From: Pseudomonas putida
GTDB taxonomy: Bacteria > Pseudomonadota > Gammaproteobacteria > Pseudomonadales > Pseudomonadaceae
Length of the DNA stretch: 64,000 nt
Direction: 5' to 3'
NCBI RefSeq assembly: GCF_009883635.2
Contig: NZ_CP026115.2
Span: 4,216,001 to 4,280,000 of the forward strand
Positions 16,069 through 25,074 of the stretch are shown here, piece by piece. The translations under genes and the position numbers were made by a program. Positions within the stretch are counted from its first letter, which is position 1; each line of letters opens with the position of its first letter. The notes beneath the pieces are model-generated. The model did not search any database. It worked only from the letters and a program-made list of their open reading frames with translations, and had not been told where the DNA came from.

Positions 16069-18871
16069 CTCAAAGACCGAGCTGCTTGAAACGCTCGCTA
16101 AGGGCCCTGCGCTTTACGGGTGGGGTGCGATCATGGCCCTGGGGCGCGATTGCCTCAATACACTGATTGAGGCCAAGTTCCTCGAGCGCCTGAGCCTACA
16201 CGATTTCATCAAGCCCATTACCGAAGCGTTATATATCGATGCCCATTGTACCGAGCAGATTGCGTTCGAGGCGCTGACGTTTGGCCCACCTGCCCTGTCA
16301 TTTGAGCAGGCTACGGGGGGGACGGGCAGGGTGCTCGTACACATGCCGTTGATTGCTGGGCGTTGCAGTGAAGTATCGATGTTTCCAGGTGTGCCCAAGT
16401 ATGTTCGAAGAACCCATCAGCTGGTGCATGGCCTTGGGTACACGCTGCAAGTGGCTGTCGACCTCAAAGTAGTAAAGGTACAGGAGCTGGGTAACGAGCA
16501 TTTGCAATTGATGTTCGACTTACGCGAGGCCAGCGAGGCAACCTGTAACCTTTCCGCGGATACGGTTAGGGCCAAGCGTATTGGGGAGCTCATGTTGGAG
16601 CAGTTGCTGAAGCAAACGGCATTCGCTCAGCCATTTGGTTTCTTGACTATTGCACCGTATGGCAAAGACGCCTTTACAGTAGCAGAGGTAACGCCTTTTA
16701 CCCAAAGAGCCCCGGATGGCGCCGGCGCTGGCAGTTTGCCCCAGGCGGATGGTGCGGTAGTGCTGGTTATGCAGCTGGAAGGTACCGGCAGGCCCGGTTT
16801 GAGCCCAAATGCGCTGCCTTACCTTTTGCCACGCAATGTAGACGAAAACGACAATGCAGGCTTTGCTCTGCTGATCGACAAGGTCCGCAGTCAGATCCGC
16901 TCAACGCAGGTCAGCCGTATGCTGGCGCAACTGATTTTGCCTGGCGGGTTTACCCTCAGCGCTAGTGATGAGCATGAGCCGTATGACCTCATCGGGTTTG
17001 GCGAGCTTGAAGCCAGTAGCCGCATGGCTTGGCTTAGCCCGGGCTTGAGCAGCATCGCCGCAGGGGAGCGCGTTCAGTATCTGAGCAATGGCGTTCCGGT
17101 GTATGGCTGGCAGGCTCAGGGGTTGGGCAATGCCGGGACCGCTGGCACTTTCAGAGACGGGGGGCTTTATCACTCGCGGCCGGTTGAAGAGTGTGGAAGC
17201 GGGCAGCGCCTGATCGTGGTAACGGCGAAGACGTCAACTGCCGCAGATGCTGCAACGCGTGCAGCATTGATTGTGGAGTCAGCGGAGGGGCTGACCATTT
17301 CACCGCGCGTGGTTACCTGGCACTCAGGGGATGCCGATGTTGTGTTGCACGCTTCTGGAAGCGGCAATCTTGACTGGAGACTGCTAGGTGAACCACAGGG
17401 TGAGTTACTGCCGGCCACTGCGGGCGCTGGCCAAAGGGTGTTCAAGCCCAAGCCCGTGTCTACGCCTTTTGTGCGCTTGCAACGGATTGAAGTCAGCGAT
17501 GGCAAGTATACGGGCCATGCAACGATCGTAATGCTCGGGGTTGGTCATGTGCTGGATGTGGAGCCTTTCCCTTGGCCGCGCTCGTCGCCGCTTTCTCAAC
17601 AGCAGTTGCGCCTGGCAGACGGCATGCAAGCCAGATGGCAGCTTTGGGGCCCAGGCACTATCGATGTTGACACGGGCCTGTACTCGGCGCCTGCGCAGAC
17701 CAGCGACGAAGTGAGCGTCGCGGTAGCTTTTGCCGGGCCTTTGGCCGGGGCGGCTATCATTGAGCATCAAACCTCAGCGCCGACTAAGGCCATGGCGACT
17801 GAGGACCGATGGAAGACGCTTTTAGAGTTTAGCCTGAAGCTGAACAACTCGGCTCGAAACGTAGTGTTTGCCAATGGTCTTCAGCAAGTTGGCATCGATA
17901 TCGTGATTGCCACGCACAGCTTCAAAGACTCGAATGGCGACGACAAGTGGGACCCGGTCAGTGACGAAGAGCTGGCCACGCTGGTACTCACGGACAGAAT
18001 TGGCAATCCGCTGAGATATGTAAAGAGCGGCGAACTTGGTATCCCTGAAGGCAGCCCCGAAAAGTGGATGGGGAACAAGCAGCGCAACATGATTGATTAT
18101 TACCCTGTAACTAGCTCGGCTGCGGTGCCGGAGCCACGTGGAGCGGATGACGGCAAACGTACCGTTACAGTCTATGTGCATTCACGTGAAGCCGAAGTTA
18201 CGCACCTCAGGGCTACCTTCCAGGATTATCGTAAAGGTTGGCATTATTCAATTGAAAAAAACGAAGAGGACGGCGAAATCGAGCTGCAGGGGATTGCGGT
18301 GCCTCTTCCGAGCCTGGGTTATTTCAACTGGCCAGCGGAAGGCGAGCGAATTAAAAGCGAGGGGGGGAAAATAGAAAATGATGATAAATTTAATTACTAC
18401 CACTACACTACGGATTATTGGGAGTTGTCGGGCAGGGACATAAGCTTTGCCCGCGTGGAATTCGATTCCTATTCGATAGCGACGTGGGAGTCGGAGCAGG
18501 TTGCGGAGACATTTGCTAGCTATTTGGGCTGCGCTTTCCAACCGCGGCGATCTGAAGATGCGCCACATGTTCCTGTGGGTATACTCTATCAGGCCGAGCT
18601 GGAGTTGATGTTCAAGGAGGAAGCAATCAAGTTCGATCGGCTTGAATATAAGTTGGAGGATAAAGTAACCGGCGGGGCACTGGCGCTCGTGTTGCAACGT
18701 GCCTCAAGCCTGAAGACTTGGGATGGCTACGATGACAAGGATTACACTAAGGTCCTGCAGGGCTCGATAAAAATTAACATTGTGGATAATTATGGAAATA
18801 CCCACAGGCTCATGGTCTATCACCCGAGTGTAGAAGATGGGCGCAATTATTTAACGTTGAAGCTGCAGTAA
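16052..18871 (+). CDS. P47/TULIP-like protein with Ig-like tail, 939 aa
   Basis: Overlaps the previous gene by 17 bases, so the two are co-translated. It shows the clearest P47-like N-terminus: YGWGAIMALGRDCLNTLI, then LSFEQATGGTGRVLVHMPLIAG, matching the 'W.i..GGsg....i..Pi..G' pattern of the family. A segment LPYLLPRNVDEND and GFALLIDKV aligns with the 826-aa protein. Ig-like modules follow (LDWRLLGEPQGEL; RWQLWGPGTIDVDTGLYSAP). The last 300 residues form a region without a counterpart in the 826-aa protein, with a possible calcium-site-like segment DSNGDDKWDPVSDEE. There is no signal peptide. A second ATG six bases downstream is an alternative start. TULIP proteins bind lipids or assist toxins, and that role here is inference. 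Confidence 0.62.
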   Translation: MTMTSNSKTELLETLAKGPALYGWGAIMALGRDCLNTLIEAKFLERLSLHDFIKPITEALYIDAHCTEQIAFEALTFGPPALSFEQATGGTGRVLVHMPLIAGRCSEVSMFPGVPKYVRRTHQLVHGLGYTLQVAVDLKVVKVQELGNEHLQLMFDLREASEATCNLSADTVRAKRIGELMLEQLLKQTAFAQPFGFLTIAPYGKDAFTVAEVTPFTQRAPDGAGAGSLPQADGAVVLVMQLEGTGRPGLSPNALPYLLPRNVDENDNAGFALLIDKVRSQIRSTQVSRMLAQLILPGGFTLSASDEHEPYDLIGFGELEASSRMAWLSPGLSSIAAGERVQYLSNGVPVYGWQAQGLGNAGTAGTFRDGGLYHSRPVEECGSGQRLIVVTAKTSTAADAATRAALIVESAEGLTISPRVVTWHSGDADVVLHASGSGNLDWRLLGEPQGELLPATAGAGQRVFKPKPVSTPFVRLQRIEVSDGKYTGHATIVMLGVGHVLDVEPFPWPRSSPLSQQQLRLADGMQARWQLWGPGTIDVDTGLYSAPAQTSDEVSVAVAFAGPLAGAAIIEHQTSAPTKAMATEDRWKTLLEFSLKLNNSARNVVFANGLQQVGIDIVIATHSFKDSNGDDKWDPVSDEELATLVLTDRIGNPLRYVKSGELGIPEGSPEKWMGNKQRNMIDYYPVTSSAAVPEPRGADDGKRTVTVYVHSREAEVTHLRATFQDYRKGWHYSIEKNEEDGEIELQGIAVPLPSLGYFNWPAEGERIKSEGGKIENDDKFNYYHYTTDYWELSGRDISFARVEFDSYSIATWESEQVAETFASYLGCAFQPRRSEDAPHVPVGILYQAELELMFKEEAIKFDRLEYKLEDKVTGGALALVLQRASSLKTWDGYDDKDYTKVLQGSIKINIVDNYGNTHRLMVYHPSVEDGRNYLTLKLQ

Positions 18872-18990
18872 CGCTTTCGGCAGCCGTACCTGAGTGTGCG
18901 ACAGGTTTAATTGGGGCTTCACGCTGACTGCCAAGTGTTTCCTGGCGGTAATCATTAAGTAATGTTGGCGGGTCAAATCGCCTACGTGGA

Positions 18991-19013
18991 GGGGCCGCAT
19001 CGCGGCCCCTTTT
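18991..19013 (+). terminator. Rho-independent terminator after the P47-like pair
   Basis: GGGGCCGC-ATC-GCGGCCCC forms an 8-bp GC stem with a 3-base loop, followed by TTTTC. It separates the first plus-strand unit from the gene at 19144. The rest of the 272-bp gap shows no gene. Confidence 0.8.
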
Positions 19014-19143
19014 CTATTGGGGGTAGAAAAGTTTATCGGATGTCGCGCGACCTGATAAAAATGCTAGTTGCCACCCTCGAGCATCACCGTTTTAATCCAA
19101 TCGCTGGCTTCTGTTCTACCCTTGGTTGAGAAGAGAGGAAATC

Positions 19144-21168
19144 ATGAGCGATTCCGGTGAAAGGAAAATGGCATCAGAACCTGCTTACCAGGCTTTCTGG
19201 CGTCTGCTTGGGGCCTGGCGGGCTAGTCGGGCGTCTGAGGTGGATTCAGGCCTGAAGGATCTACAGGTGAGTGATGCCATGCTGGCGGACAAATCCAGCG
19301 GCCTGGTTTATAGCAAGTATTTGAAAGACCCCACGCTGGATTTGACCGTGAGTGTGCCGGCCTGGTTTTTCTCCGACAAAGATACCTTGCGCATTGAGCA
19401 CACACGCGACAAGTTGGTGGTGACTACGATTCATGATGAACTTATAGAATACTATGTACGTCCAATTCCTGATCCATACCCTATTGCGCTGAATAAGCAT
19501 GAGGATGTGCTGGGGGTGGAGGGTACTCATTATTTTCGAAGCTGGATCAAGGCCGATAATGACGACATATCCTGGTCCCCGTGGTTGCCATTAATTTTTG
19601 ATCGTGTGCCTCCTTACAACCACGCCCCTCCCGCCAAGTTTCCTGGTATCCCTGCGGTCACCGATGCTTCTCTGGCAGCGGGTGGCGGTAAAGTCGTGCT
19701 GGAGCTACCGGCTTACTCGGATTGGGCAGACGGTGATACTGCTCATATTTTTTGGATGAACCGCCTGCCAGAGGATTTTGGCGATGTTGACCCGCCAGTG
19801 GTATCGGTAGCGACCACCGGCAAAGCGCAGCCAGTAGAAATTGCTGAAGATAAAATCCGTGCCTTGGGGGACGGTGGCGTATTCGTGCTCTATGTGCTGG
19901 TTGACAAGGCCGAAAATGTAAGCGAATTGGCGGTTTACACAAGTATTGCCGTCGCGCTCGGCACGCTCCCTTCTGTGTTCAAAGACCCGATCGTTCCGTT
20001 GGCTACCGTTACAGATGGTTATCTGATCGACCAGGCTGACGCCCATGAGGGCGTCGAAGTCTGGGTTCCCCTTTACGAGGGGATGAAAGCCAGTGATTTT
20101 GTCGTCGTGCAATGGGGGGCAACGTCTTTGTCGCCTGAAATGGTTGGCTCTGCACCGGGCGACCATATACGGGTGCGAGTGCCCATTGAGGTGCTGCTGA
20201 AGGAGTACGGAACAGGCCCTGGCGCGGTGCCTACGACTGTCCGCTATACGCTGCTGCGGGGGACCCACCCGATGGGCGGGGCTGATACGGCTATCAACGT
20301 TGATTTCGAAACCATGGACCCGGGGGGGACTTATCCATCCTGGCCTGTGCCTATTCACCCAGGTTTGCTGCCAGCTGTTATCACTGGCCGGGGAAGTAAT
20401 AAAACGAACGAGCTGGATAGCGACGACACGGACTTGCCGGCAGACTTGGCCGTCAAACTGTACAGTTTTGTCGAAGAGAGTGATGAGCTTACATTCTTTT
20501 GGGCGGGGGAAGTGGCAGCAACCTATATCGTACAACCGGGTGATAAAGCGGATGACGAAATAACGTTAGAGGTGCCCTGGCGTGTTATTCATGAAGCCGG
20601 TAATGGCCCTGCAGTGCCCGTAGATTATGAGGCTAGGCGGGCCGGCGTGCATAACCCCGCGCGTTCTGTTATTACATCGGTTGCGGTCGATGCCATAACC
20701 ATTACACCCGTGGTCGCGACATTCGATCACTTGGTCAACGGCTTGGTAAGTTGCGCCACTATTAAGAAATCGGCAGGCCATCCAGATGGGCCTGCAGTTG
20801 AGGTATTGATCCCGGATCTTAGCGAGTACCTAGAATACAAACCTTTTACCAAAGTAGGCCTCAAGTGGTGGGTTTACCGCGGGCGCAGTGAAGAGCAAGG
20901 CAGTGATATTATTGACGAAGTAACACTTGAGGACGAATTCAAACTGGATGACGAGCACCCTGTGACGGGGTTCACATGGCGCGTGCCGTTTGACGATCAT
21001 GTACTTCCCACGTATGAAGGCTCTACTGACCCTAACTATACACGCTCCAGGGCGAACGTGGTTTATACACTTAAAACTGACAACCCTGACGATGATACGC
21101 CATCTGAGGACGCCAAGGTCACGCTTGCTTTCATTCCACCATCGGGGATTTGCGACCCTCATGGTTGA
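19144..21168 (+). CDS. Ig-like modular protein, 674 aa
   Basis: About five beta-sandwich-like modules of 110-130 residues, joined by linkers such as LPSVFKDPIVP and PSWPVPIHPGLLPA. Recurrent patterns include W...V and V.(V/I)P.EVL.EYG.GPG.VP..V.Y.L. The first module (SVPAWFFSD, WLPLIFDRVPPY) resembles the first module of the 488-aa protein (EVPMWPFSD, LIDLVPPI), so the family is shared. No signal peptide or transmembrane segment is seen. A strong AGAGAGGA ribosome site precedes the ATG at 19144. It has its own transcription unit behind a terminator. Function is unrecognised. Confidence 0.75.
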   Translation: MSDSGERKMASEPAYQAFWRLLGAWRASRASEVDSGLKDLQVSDAMLADKSSGLVYSKYLKDPTLDLTVSVPAWFFSDKDTLRIEHTRDKLVVTTIHDELIEYYVRPIPDPYPIALNKHEDVLGVEGTHYFRSWIKADNDDISWSPWLPLIFDRVPPYNHAPPAKFPGIPAVTDASLAAGGGKVVLELPAYSDWADGDTAHIFWMNRLPEDFGDVDPPVVSVATTGKAQPVEIAEDKIRALGDGGVFVLYVLVDKAENVSELAVYTSIAVALGTLPSVFKDPIVPLATVTDGYLIDQADAHEGVEVWVPLYEGMKASDFVVVQWGATSLSPEMVGSAPGDHIRVRVPIEVLLKEYGTGPGAVPTTVRYTLLRGTHPMGGADTAINVDFETMDPGGTYPSWPVPIHPGLLPAVITGRGSNKTNELDSDDTDLPADLAVKLYSFVEESDELTFFWAGEVAATYIVQPGDKADDEITLEVPWRVIHEAGNGPAVPVDYEARRAGVHNPARSVITSVAVDAITITPVVATFDHLVNGLVSCATIKKSAGHPDGPAVEVLIPDLSEYLEYKPFTKVGLKWWVYRGRSEEQGSDIIDEVTLEDEFKLDDEHPVTGFTWRVPFDDHVLPTYEGSTDPNYTRSRANVVYTLKTDNPDDDTPSEDAKVTLAFIPPSGICDPHG

Positions 21169-21360
21169 ATAGTAAGCGCGTGTGCTGACACTGTGCGGGA
21201 AGCGGCTCGCGCAGCGTCAGATTATTCGCTGATATTTGTAGGAATAATCCTATGCCTGGGTATTTTTTTTCCCTGTAGCTTGACTGCTATGAGTGCTGGC
21301 CTGCGTGTTTTCCTTCTCGCCAAGGTTCGGCCTTATTTTGAGTCGCATGAGAGCTTGGAT

Positions 21361-23550
21361 ATGAAGAAAACATCTTTTCAACTGAAATTTTGCCATAGCG
21401 TGGCTTATTGCGCGACGGTATTGCCCATGGCTTTGTACGGCCCTGATGCCATGGCTGCGCAGGCTATTATCGAGCGTGATACCGTTATCGATGCCTCTAG
21501 CCCACTGGTTGGTTATCAGGTGTTGAAGGGAGTAAAACTGACCGGCAATGGGGCGAGCACGCAACAGATTTTTTTGCGTGAAGGCGGGGCGCTGGAACTG
21601 AACAGCAGTTCAATTGTGGCGGCCGGCGATGGCTTGCTCATGGAGGGCGGCGCGCAGGCCATCATCAATGGTAGCAGTATAATCAGCGAGGACCGTGGTA
21701 TAGCCGTGGCCCGTAGCAGCGCGGGCGGTTCAGCCGCTTGGCTGAATGGCAGTACTGTGGCTGGCAGTAACGGCGGTGCGAGCATTGCCAGTACATCCGA
21801 ATTGCACCTAAATGGCAGCACCGTGACGGGCGTGGGGAAGGGCAGCGCCGGTGTGCGCATGTTCAATGGCTGGCTTGAGGCGCAGGGCAGCCAGATTGTC
21901 GGTGCCCAGGAGGGCATCCTGGTCAATGCCGATAACGTTTCGGGTGAAGCCCGGATCGACCTCAGCGGTTCGCAAGTGGTCGGGCAGGACGGGGCTGCCA
22001 TTGTGGTCGCAGGCGGCCGTCTAGGAGCGGCCGCGGCAACCATCACGGTCAGCAACGGTTCGCAGCTCAGCGGTAGCAATGGCAACCTGCTTGAAGTGCG
22101 CAATGATTCTGCTGGCAAACTGATCGTTGAAAATGCCAACCTCACAGGCAACATCTGGGCAGAGCAAGGGTCAAGTGTTGCGGTAGCCCTTGGCACGCAC
22201 GCCACGCTAACCGGTCAGCTCGAAAATGTCGAAACACTGGCCATTGGCAACCAATCGCGCTGGGTGATGGTTGATAATGCCACGGTTGGCAACTTGTCCC
22301 TGGATGGGGGGACTGTACAGTTTGGCCTGCCCGCAGCTTATCACCGGTTGACCTTGGATAGCCTGTCAGGCAATGGCACTTTTATCATGGATGCCGACTT
22401 TGCCACCGGGCAAACCGACTTCCTCGACATTACGGGCAATGCCAGTGGCAATCATGGCTTGTTGATTGGCAGCAGTGGGGCAGAACCACAACAGGAAGGC
22501 CAGTTTCAGGTCGTGCACACCGGAGGTGGTGACGCATCGTTTTCTCTGGTCAATGGGCCTGTGGATCTTGGCGCGTTTTCCTACGAGCTGACGCAACGCG
22601 GCAATGACTGGTACCTGGATGGGTCGCGCAAGATCATCAGCCCTGGTACGCGTTCGGTATTGGCCTTGTTCAACACCGCCCCCACCGTGTGGTATGGCGA
22701 GCTGACATCATTGCGCAGCCGCATGGGGGAGTTGCGCCTGGACCAAGGCAAGGCCGGTGGCTGGCTGCGTACTTACGGTAACAAATACGATGTTGCGGCA
22801 AGTTCCGGTGTTGCTTACAAGCAGACCCAGCAGGGCTTTTCCCTGGGCGCCGACGCGCCGCTGCCGATGGGTGATGGGCAGTGGCTGCTTGGAGTGCTGG
22901 CCGGCCATAGTCGCTCGGACCTGGACCTCAGTGGCGGCACCAGTGGCGAGATCGACAGCTACTACCTGGGGCTATACACCACTTGGCTTGACAGTGCCAG
23001 CGGCTATTACTTCGACGGCGTTGTGAAGTTCAACCGCTTCGACAACGATTCGAAAGTCGCACTGAGTGACGGCACGCGAACCAAGGGTAGTTACAACAAC
23101 CAAGGTATCGGCCTATCGGCTGAGTTTGGCCGGCATATCGAACTGGGGCAAGGCTACTTCGTGGAGCCCTTTACTCAGTGGGCCACTGCTTACATACAGG
23201 GCAAGGACTACCACCTGGATAATGGACTGCAGGCCGACGGTGATGACGTGCGGTCCATGTTGGGCAAGGCCGGGGCTACGGTGGGGCGCAACTTCAACAC
23301 AGCGCAAGGGCGCGTCATTCAGCCCTACCTGCGTGCTGCGTATGCTCACGAGTTCATCAACAACAACGATGTGAAGGTCAACGAACATCGCTTTGCCAAT
23401 GACCTGTCGGGCTCGCGACTGGAACTTGGTGCAGGGGTGGCAGTGACCGTGGCAGACAGGCTGCAAATGCATGTGGACCTTGATCACAGCTTGGGCGAGC
23501 ACATCGACCAACCCTGGGGTGTGAACCTGGGGCTGCGGTTTAGTTGGTAA
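21361..23550 (+). CDS. Autotransporter adhesin, AIDA/pertactin type, 729 aa
   Basis: A type Va secretion protein. Residues 1-36 are an extended signal peptide (MKKTSFQLKF..., hydrophobic core, cleavage near DAMA-AQ). Residues of about 37-440 form a passenger of short beta-helix repeats rich in NGS, GSQ and SSIV patterns, as in pertactin. The last 270 residues are a beta-barrel translocator, beginning near the NTAPTVWYGELTSLRSRMGELR motif and ending in the typical aromatic residue (LRFSW). There is no subtilisin-like protease motif. The start at 21361 was chosen because the signal peptide begins there; the open frame extends 168 bases upstream without a ribosome site. It is expected to act as a surface adhesin beside the fimbrial genes. 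Confidence 0.88.
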   Translation: MKKTSFQLKFCHSVAYCATVLPMALYGPDAMAAQAIIERDTVIDASSPLVGYQVLKGVKLTGNGASTQQIFLREGGALELNSSSIVAAGDGLLMEGGAQAIINGSSIISEDRGIAVARSSAGGSAAWLNGSTVAGSNGGASIASTSELHLNGSTVTGVGKGSAGVRMFNGWLEAQGSQIVGAQEGILVNADNVSGEARIDLSGSQVVGQDGAAIVVAGGRLGAAAATITVSNGSQLSGSNGNLLEVRNDSAGKLIVENANLTGNIWAEQGSSVAVALGTHATLTGQLENVETLAIGNQSRWVMVDNATVGNLSLDGGTVQFGLPAAYHRLTLDSLSGNGTFIMDADFATGQTDFLDITGNASGNHGLLIGSSGAEPQQEGQFQVVHTGGGDASFSLVNGPVDLGAFSYELTQRGNDWYLDGSRKIISPGTRSVLALFNTAPTVWYGELTSLRSRMGELRLDQGKAGGWLRTYGNKYDVAASSGVAYKQTQQGFSLGADAPLPMGDGQWLLGVLAGHSRSDLDLSGGTSGEIDSYYLGLYTTWLDSASGYYFDGVVKFNRFDNDSKVALSDGTRTKGSYNNQGIGLSAEFGRHIELGQGYFVEPFTQWATAYIQGKDYHLDNGLQADGDDVRSMLGKAGATVGRNFNTAQGRVIQPYLRAAYAHEFINNNDVKVNEHRFANDLSGSRLELGAGVAVTVADRLQMHVDLDHSLGEHIDQPWGVNLGLRFSW

Positions 23551-23561
23551 GCGCCAATCTG

Positions 23562-23583
23562 GGAGGCCGCCAAGGCCTCCTTT
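23562..23583 (+). terminator. Short hairpin terminator after autotransporter
   Basis: GGAGGCC-GCCAA-GGCCTCC followed by TTT. The next gene begins only 16 bases later, so it may act as an attenuator between the two genes rather than a full stop. Confidence 0.6.
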
Positions 23584-23598
23584 CAGGAGAACTACCAG

Positions 23599-25065
23599 AT
23601 GAGTGCTATGCGTATCAACGATGAGCAGTTGCTGAAGCCCGTAGAAGTGCCGGCCCTGCTCGATGATATTCCTGGTGGCGATACAAACTTGTTACCCACC
23701 AGCGCAACCGAACATGACCTCACAGTCGAGGTGCCCATGTGGCCATTTTCCGACCCAGGCCCAGGCGAAGCGGAACTACTTAAAGTTTTTTGGGATGATA
23801 CCTTTCTGGTGTATGAAAAGGCCTGGGAGGCACCGGTTCCGGCCAAGGACCTGCAATTTAGCGTCCCAAAGGCGAAACTCTCCAATGGGGCGCATGCATT
23901 GAGTTACAAGGTTACCGGCTCCAATGGAGATACCAGCCCTTCAGAAGTGTTTCAGCTACTGATCGATCTCGTACCGCCCATTTTGGGCGGGGCACAAGGC
24001 ATGCTGACGCTGGTTGAGGACTCGGAGGAGCTTGAGCGTGATGGCCTGACTGAACGTTATCTGCGAAACCATGACCAGCGCTTGCGCACCCAAGTGCCGG
24101 ACTACATGACACCTAAGGCAGGTGACACGATCATCTATTACTGGGATGCCGAGCCGTTTGCCGAGACCTATGCCGGTGAGCACGAAATCACTTACGCAGA
24201 CATTGGCGGCCCCTTCTATATCGATTTTACCAGCGAGTTGATTTTGCAGCGTGGTGACGGGGACCGCTACCTTTACTATGCGATCAAGGATCGGGCGGGC
24301 AACCTCAGCCCGTTTGCCAAACCCTTGAAACTGGTTGTATCGGCTGCCACACGAACCTTCGAATTACCGGGTATCGACCAGGCTACCGGCACCGATGCGC
24401 AGTTGCGCCTTGCTATCAACGACCTGATCCCGCCGTTGCTTGTTCAAGTGCCGGCAAGCGCGGTGGTTTACCCCGATGAAACACTGCGGGTGGAGTGGGG
24501 TAAGCCTGGCGACCCCGGTTATTTCGTTGCAACCAGCGCTTACCCAGGCCGCGAGCGCGAGTTCGAAATACCTGTCGAGAACATTCTGGCTCAAGGCGCG
24601 ACTACACTTGAAGTAAGGTATGTGGCGAGCGGTGATAAACGCCATGATTACCCGTCGCCACCGGTCGAACTCACTGTTTCGCAACTGAGCAAGCATTTAC
24701 CTCAGGTGCAAATGGCGGGTATTGTCAGTGGCAGCTTCCTGTTGTCGACGGCCCCAGAGCGGGTGCCTGTAAGTTTGGGCACCTGGCGGTTCATGGCTGA
24801 AGGCCAGTTGGTTGATATCTGGGTGACCGGGGTATTGGAAGATGGCTCGGAGGCCAACCCGCCTTTTCAGGTGCTGAAAGACTACCTGGTCGATGCGCGT
24901 GACGTTGAGCAAGGCATAGGCATGCGTAATGAGGTGGTAGTGCTCAAGACGTTTCTGAGTACGCTTATGCTCGACAACCCTTTTACCTTGCGCGTTCAGG
25001 TCAGGTTTGCTTCCCAGGCCGCGCCGGTGAAATTTCCTACGTTGAGCCCAGTGTTGAGGCGCTGA
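23599..25065 (+). CDS. Ig-like modular protein, 488 aa
   Basis: Paralog of the 613-aa and 674-aa proteins, with three or four beta-rich modules. The first has EVPMWPFSD and a DLVPPILGG linker; the second has TPKAGDTIIYYWDAEP. The C-terminal domain (LGTWRFM, VTGVLEDGS, LSTLMLDNPFTLRV, ending LSPVLRR) aligns with the end of the 613-aa protein. No signal peptide. CAGGAGA lies nine bases before the ATG. The gene ends nine bases short of the convergent chaperone stop codon, which makes this end of the gene the right-hand boundary of the inserted block. Confidence 0.75.
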   Translation: MSAMRINDEQLLKPVEVPALLDDIPGGDTNLLPTSATEHDLTVEVPMWPFSDPGPGEAELLKVFWDDTFLVYEKAWEAPVPAKDLQFSVPKAKLSNGAHALSYKVTGSNGDTSPSEVFQLLIDLVPPILGGAQGMLTLVEDSEELERDGLTERYLRNHDQRLRTQVPDYMTPKAGDTIIYYWDAEPFAETYAGEHEITYADIGGPFYIDFTSELILQRGDGDRYLYYAIKDRAGNLSPFAKPLKLVVSAATRTFELPGIDQATGTDAQLRLAINDLIPPLLVQVPASAVVYPDETLRVEWGKPGDPGYFVATSAYPGREREFEIPVENILAQGATTLEVRYVASGDKRHDYPSPPVELTVSQLSKHLPQVQMAGIVSGSFLLSTAPERVPVSLGTWRFMAEGQLVDIWVTGVLEDGSEANPPFQVLKDYLVDARDVEQGIGMRNEVVVLKTFLSTLMLDNPFTLRVQVRFASQAAPVKFPTLSPVLRR

Positions 25066-25074
25066 GCCAATCGT

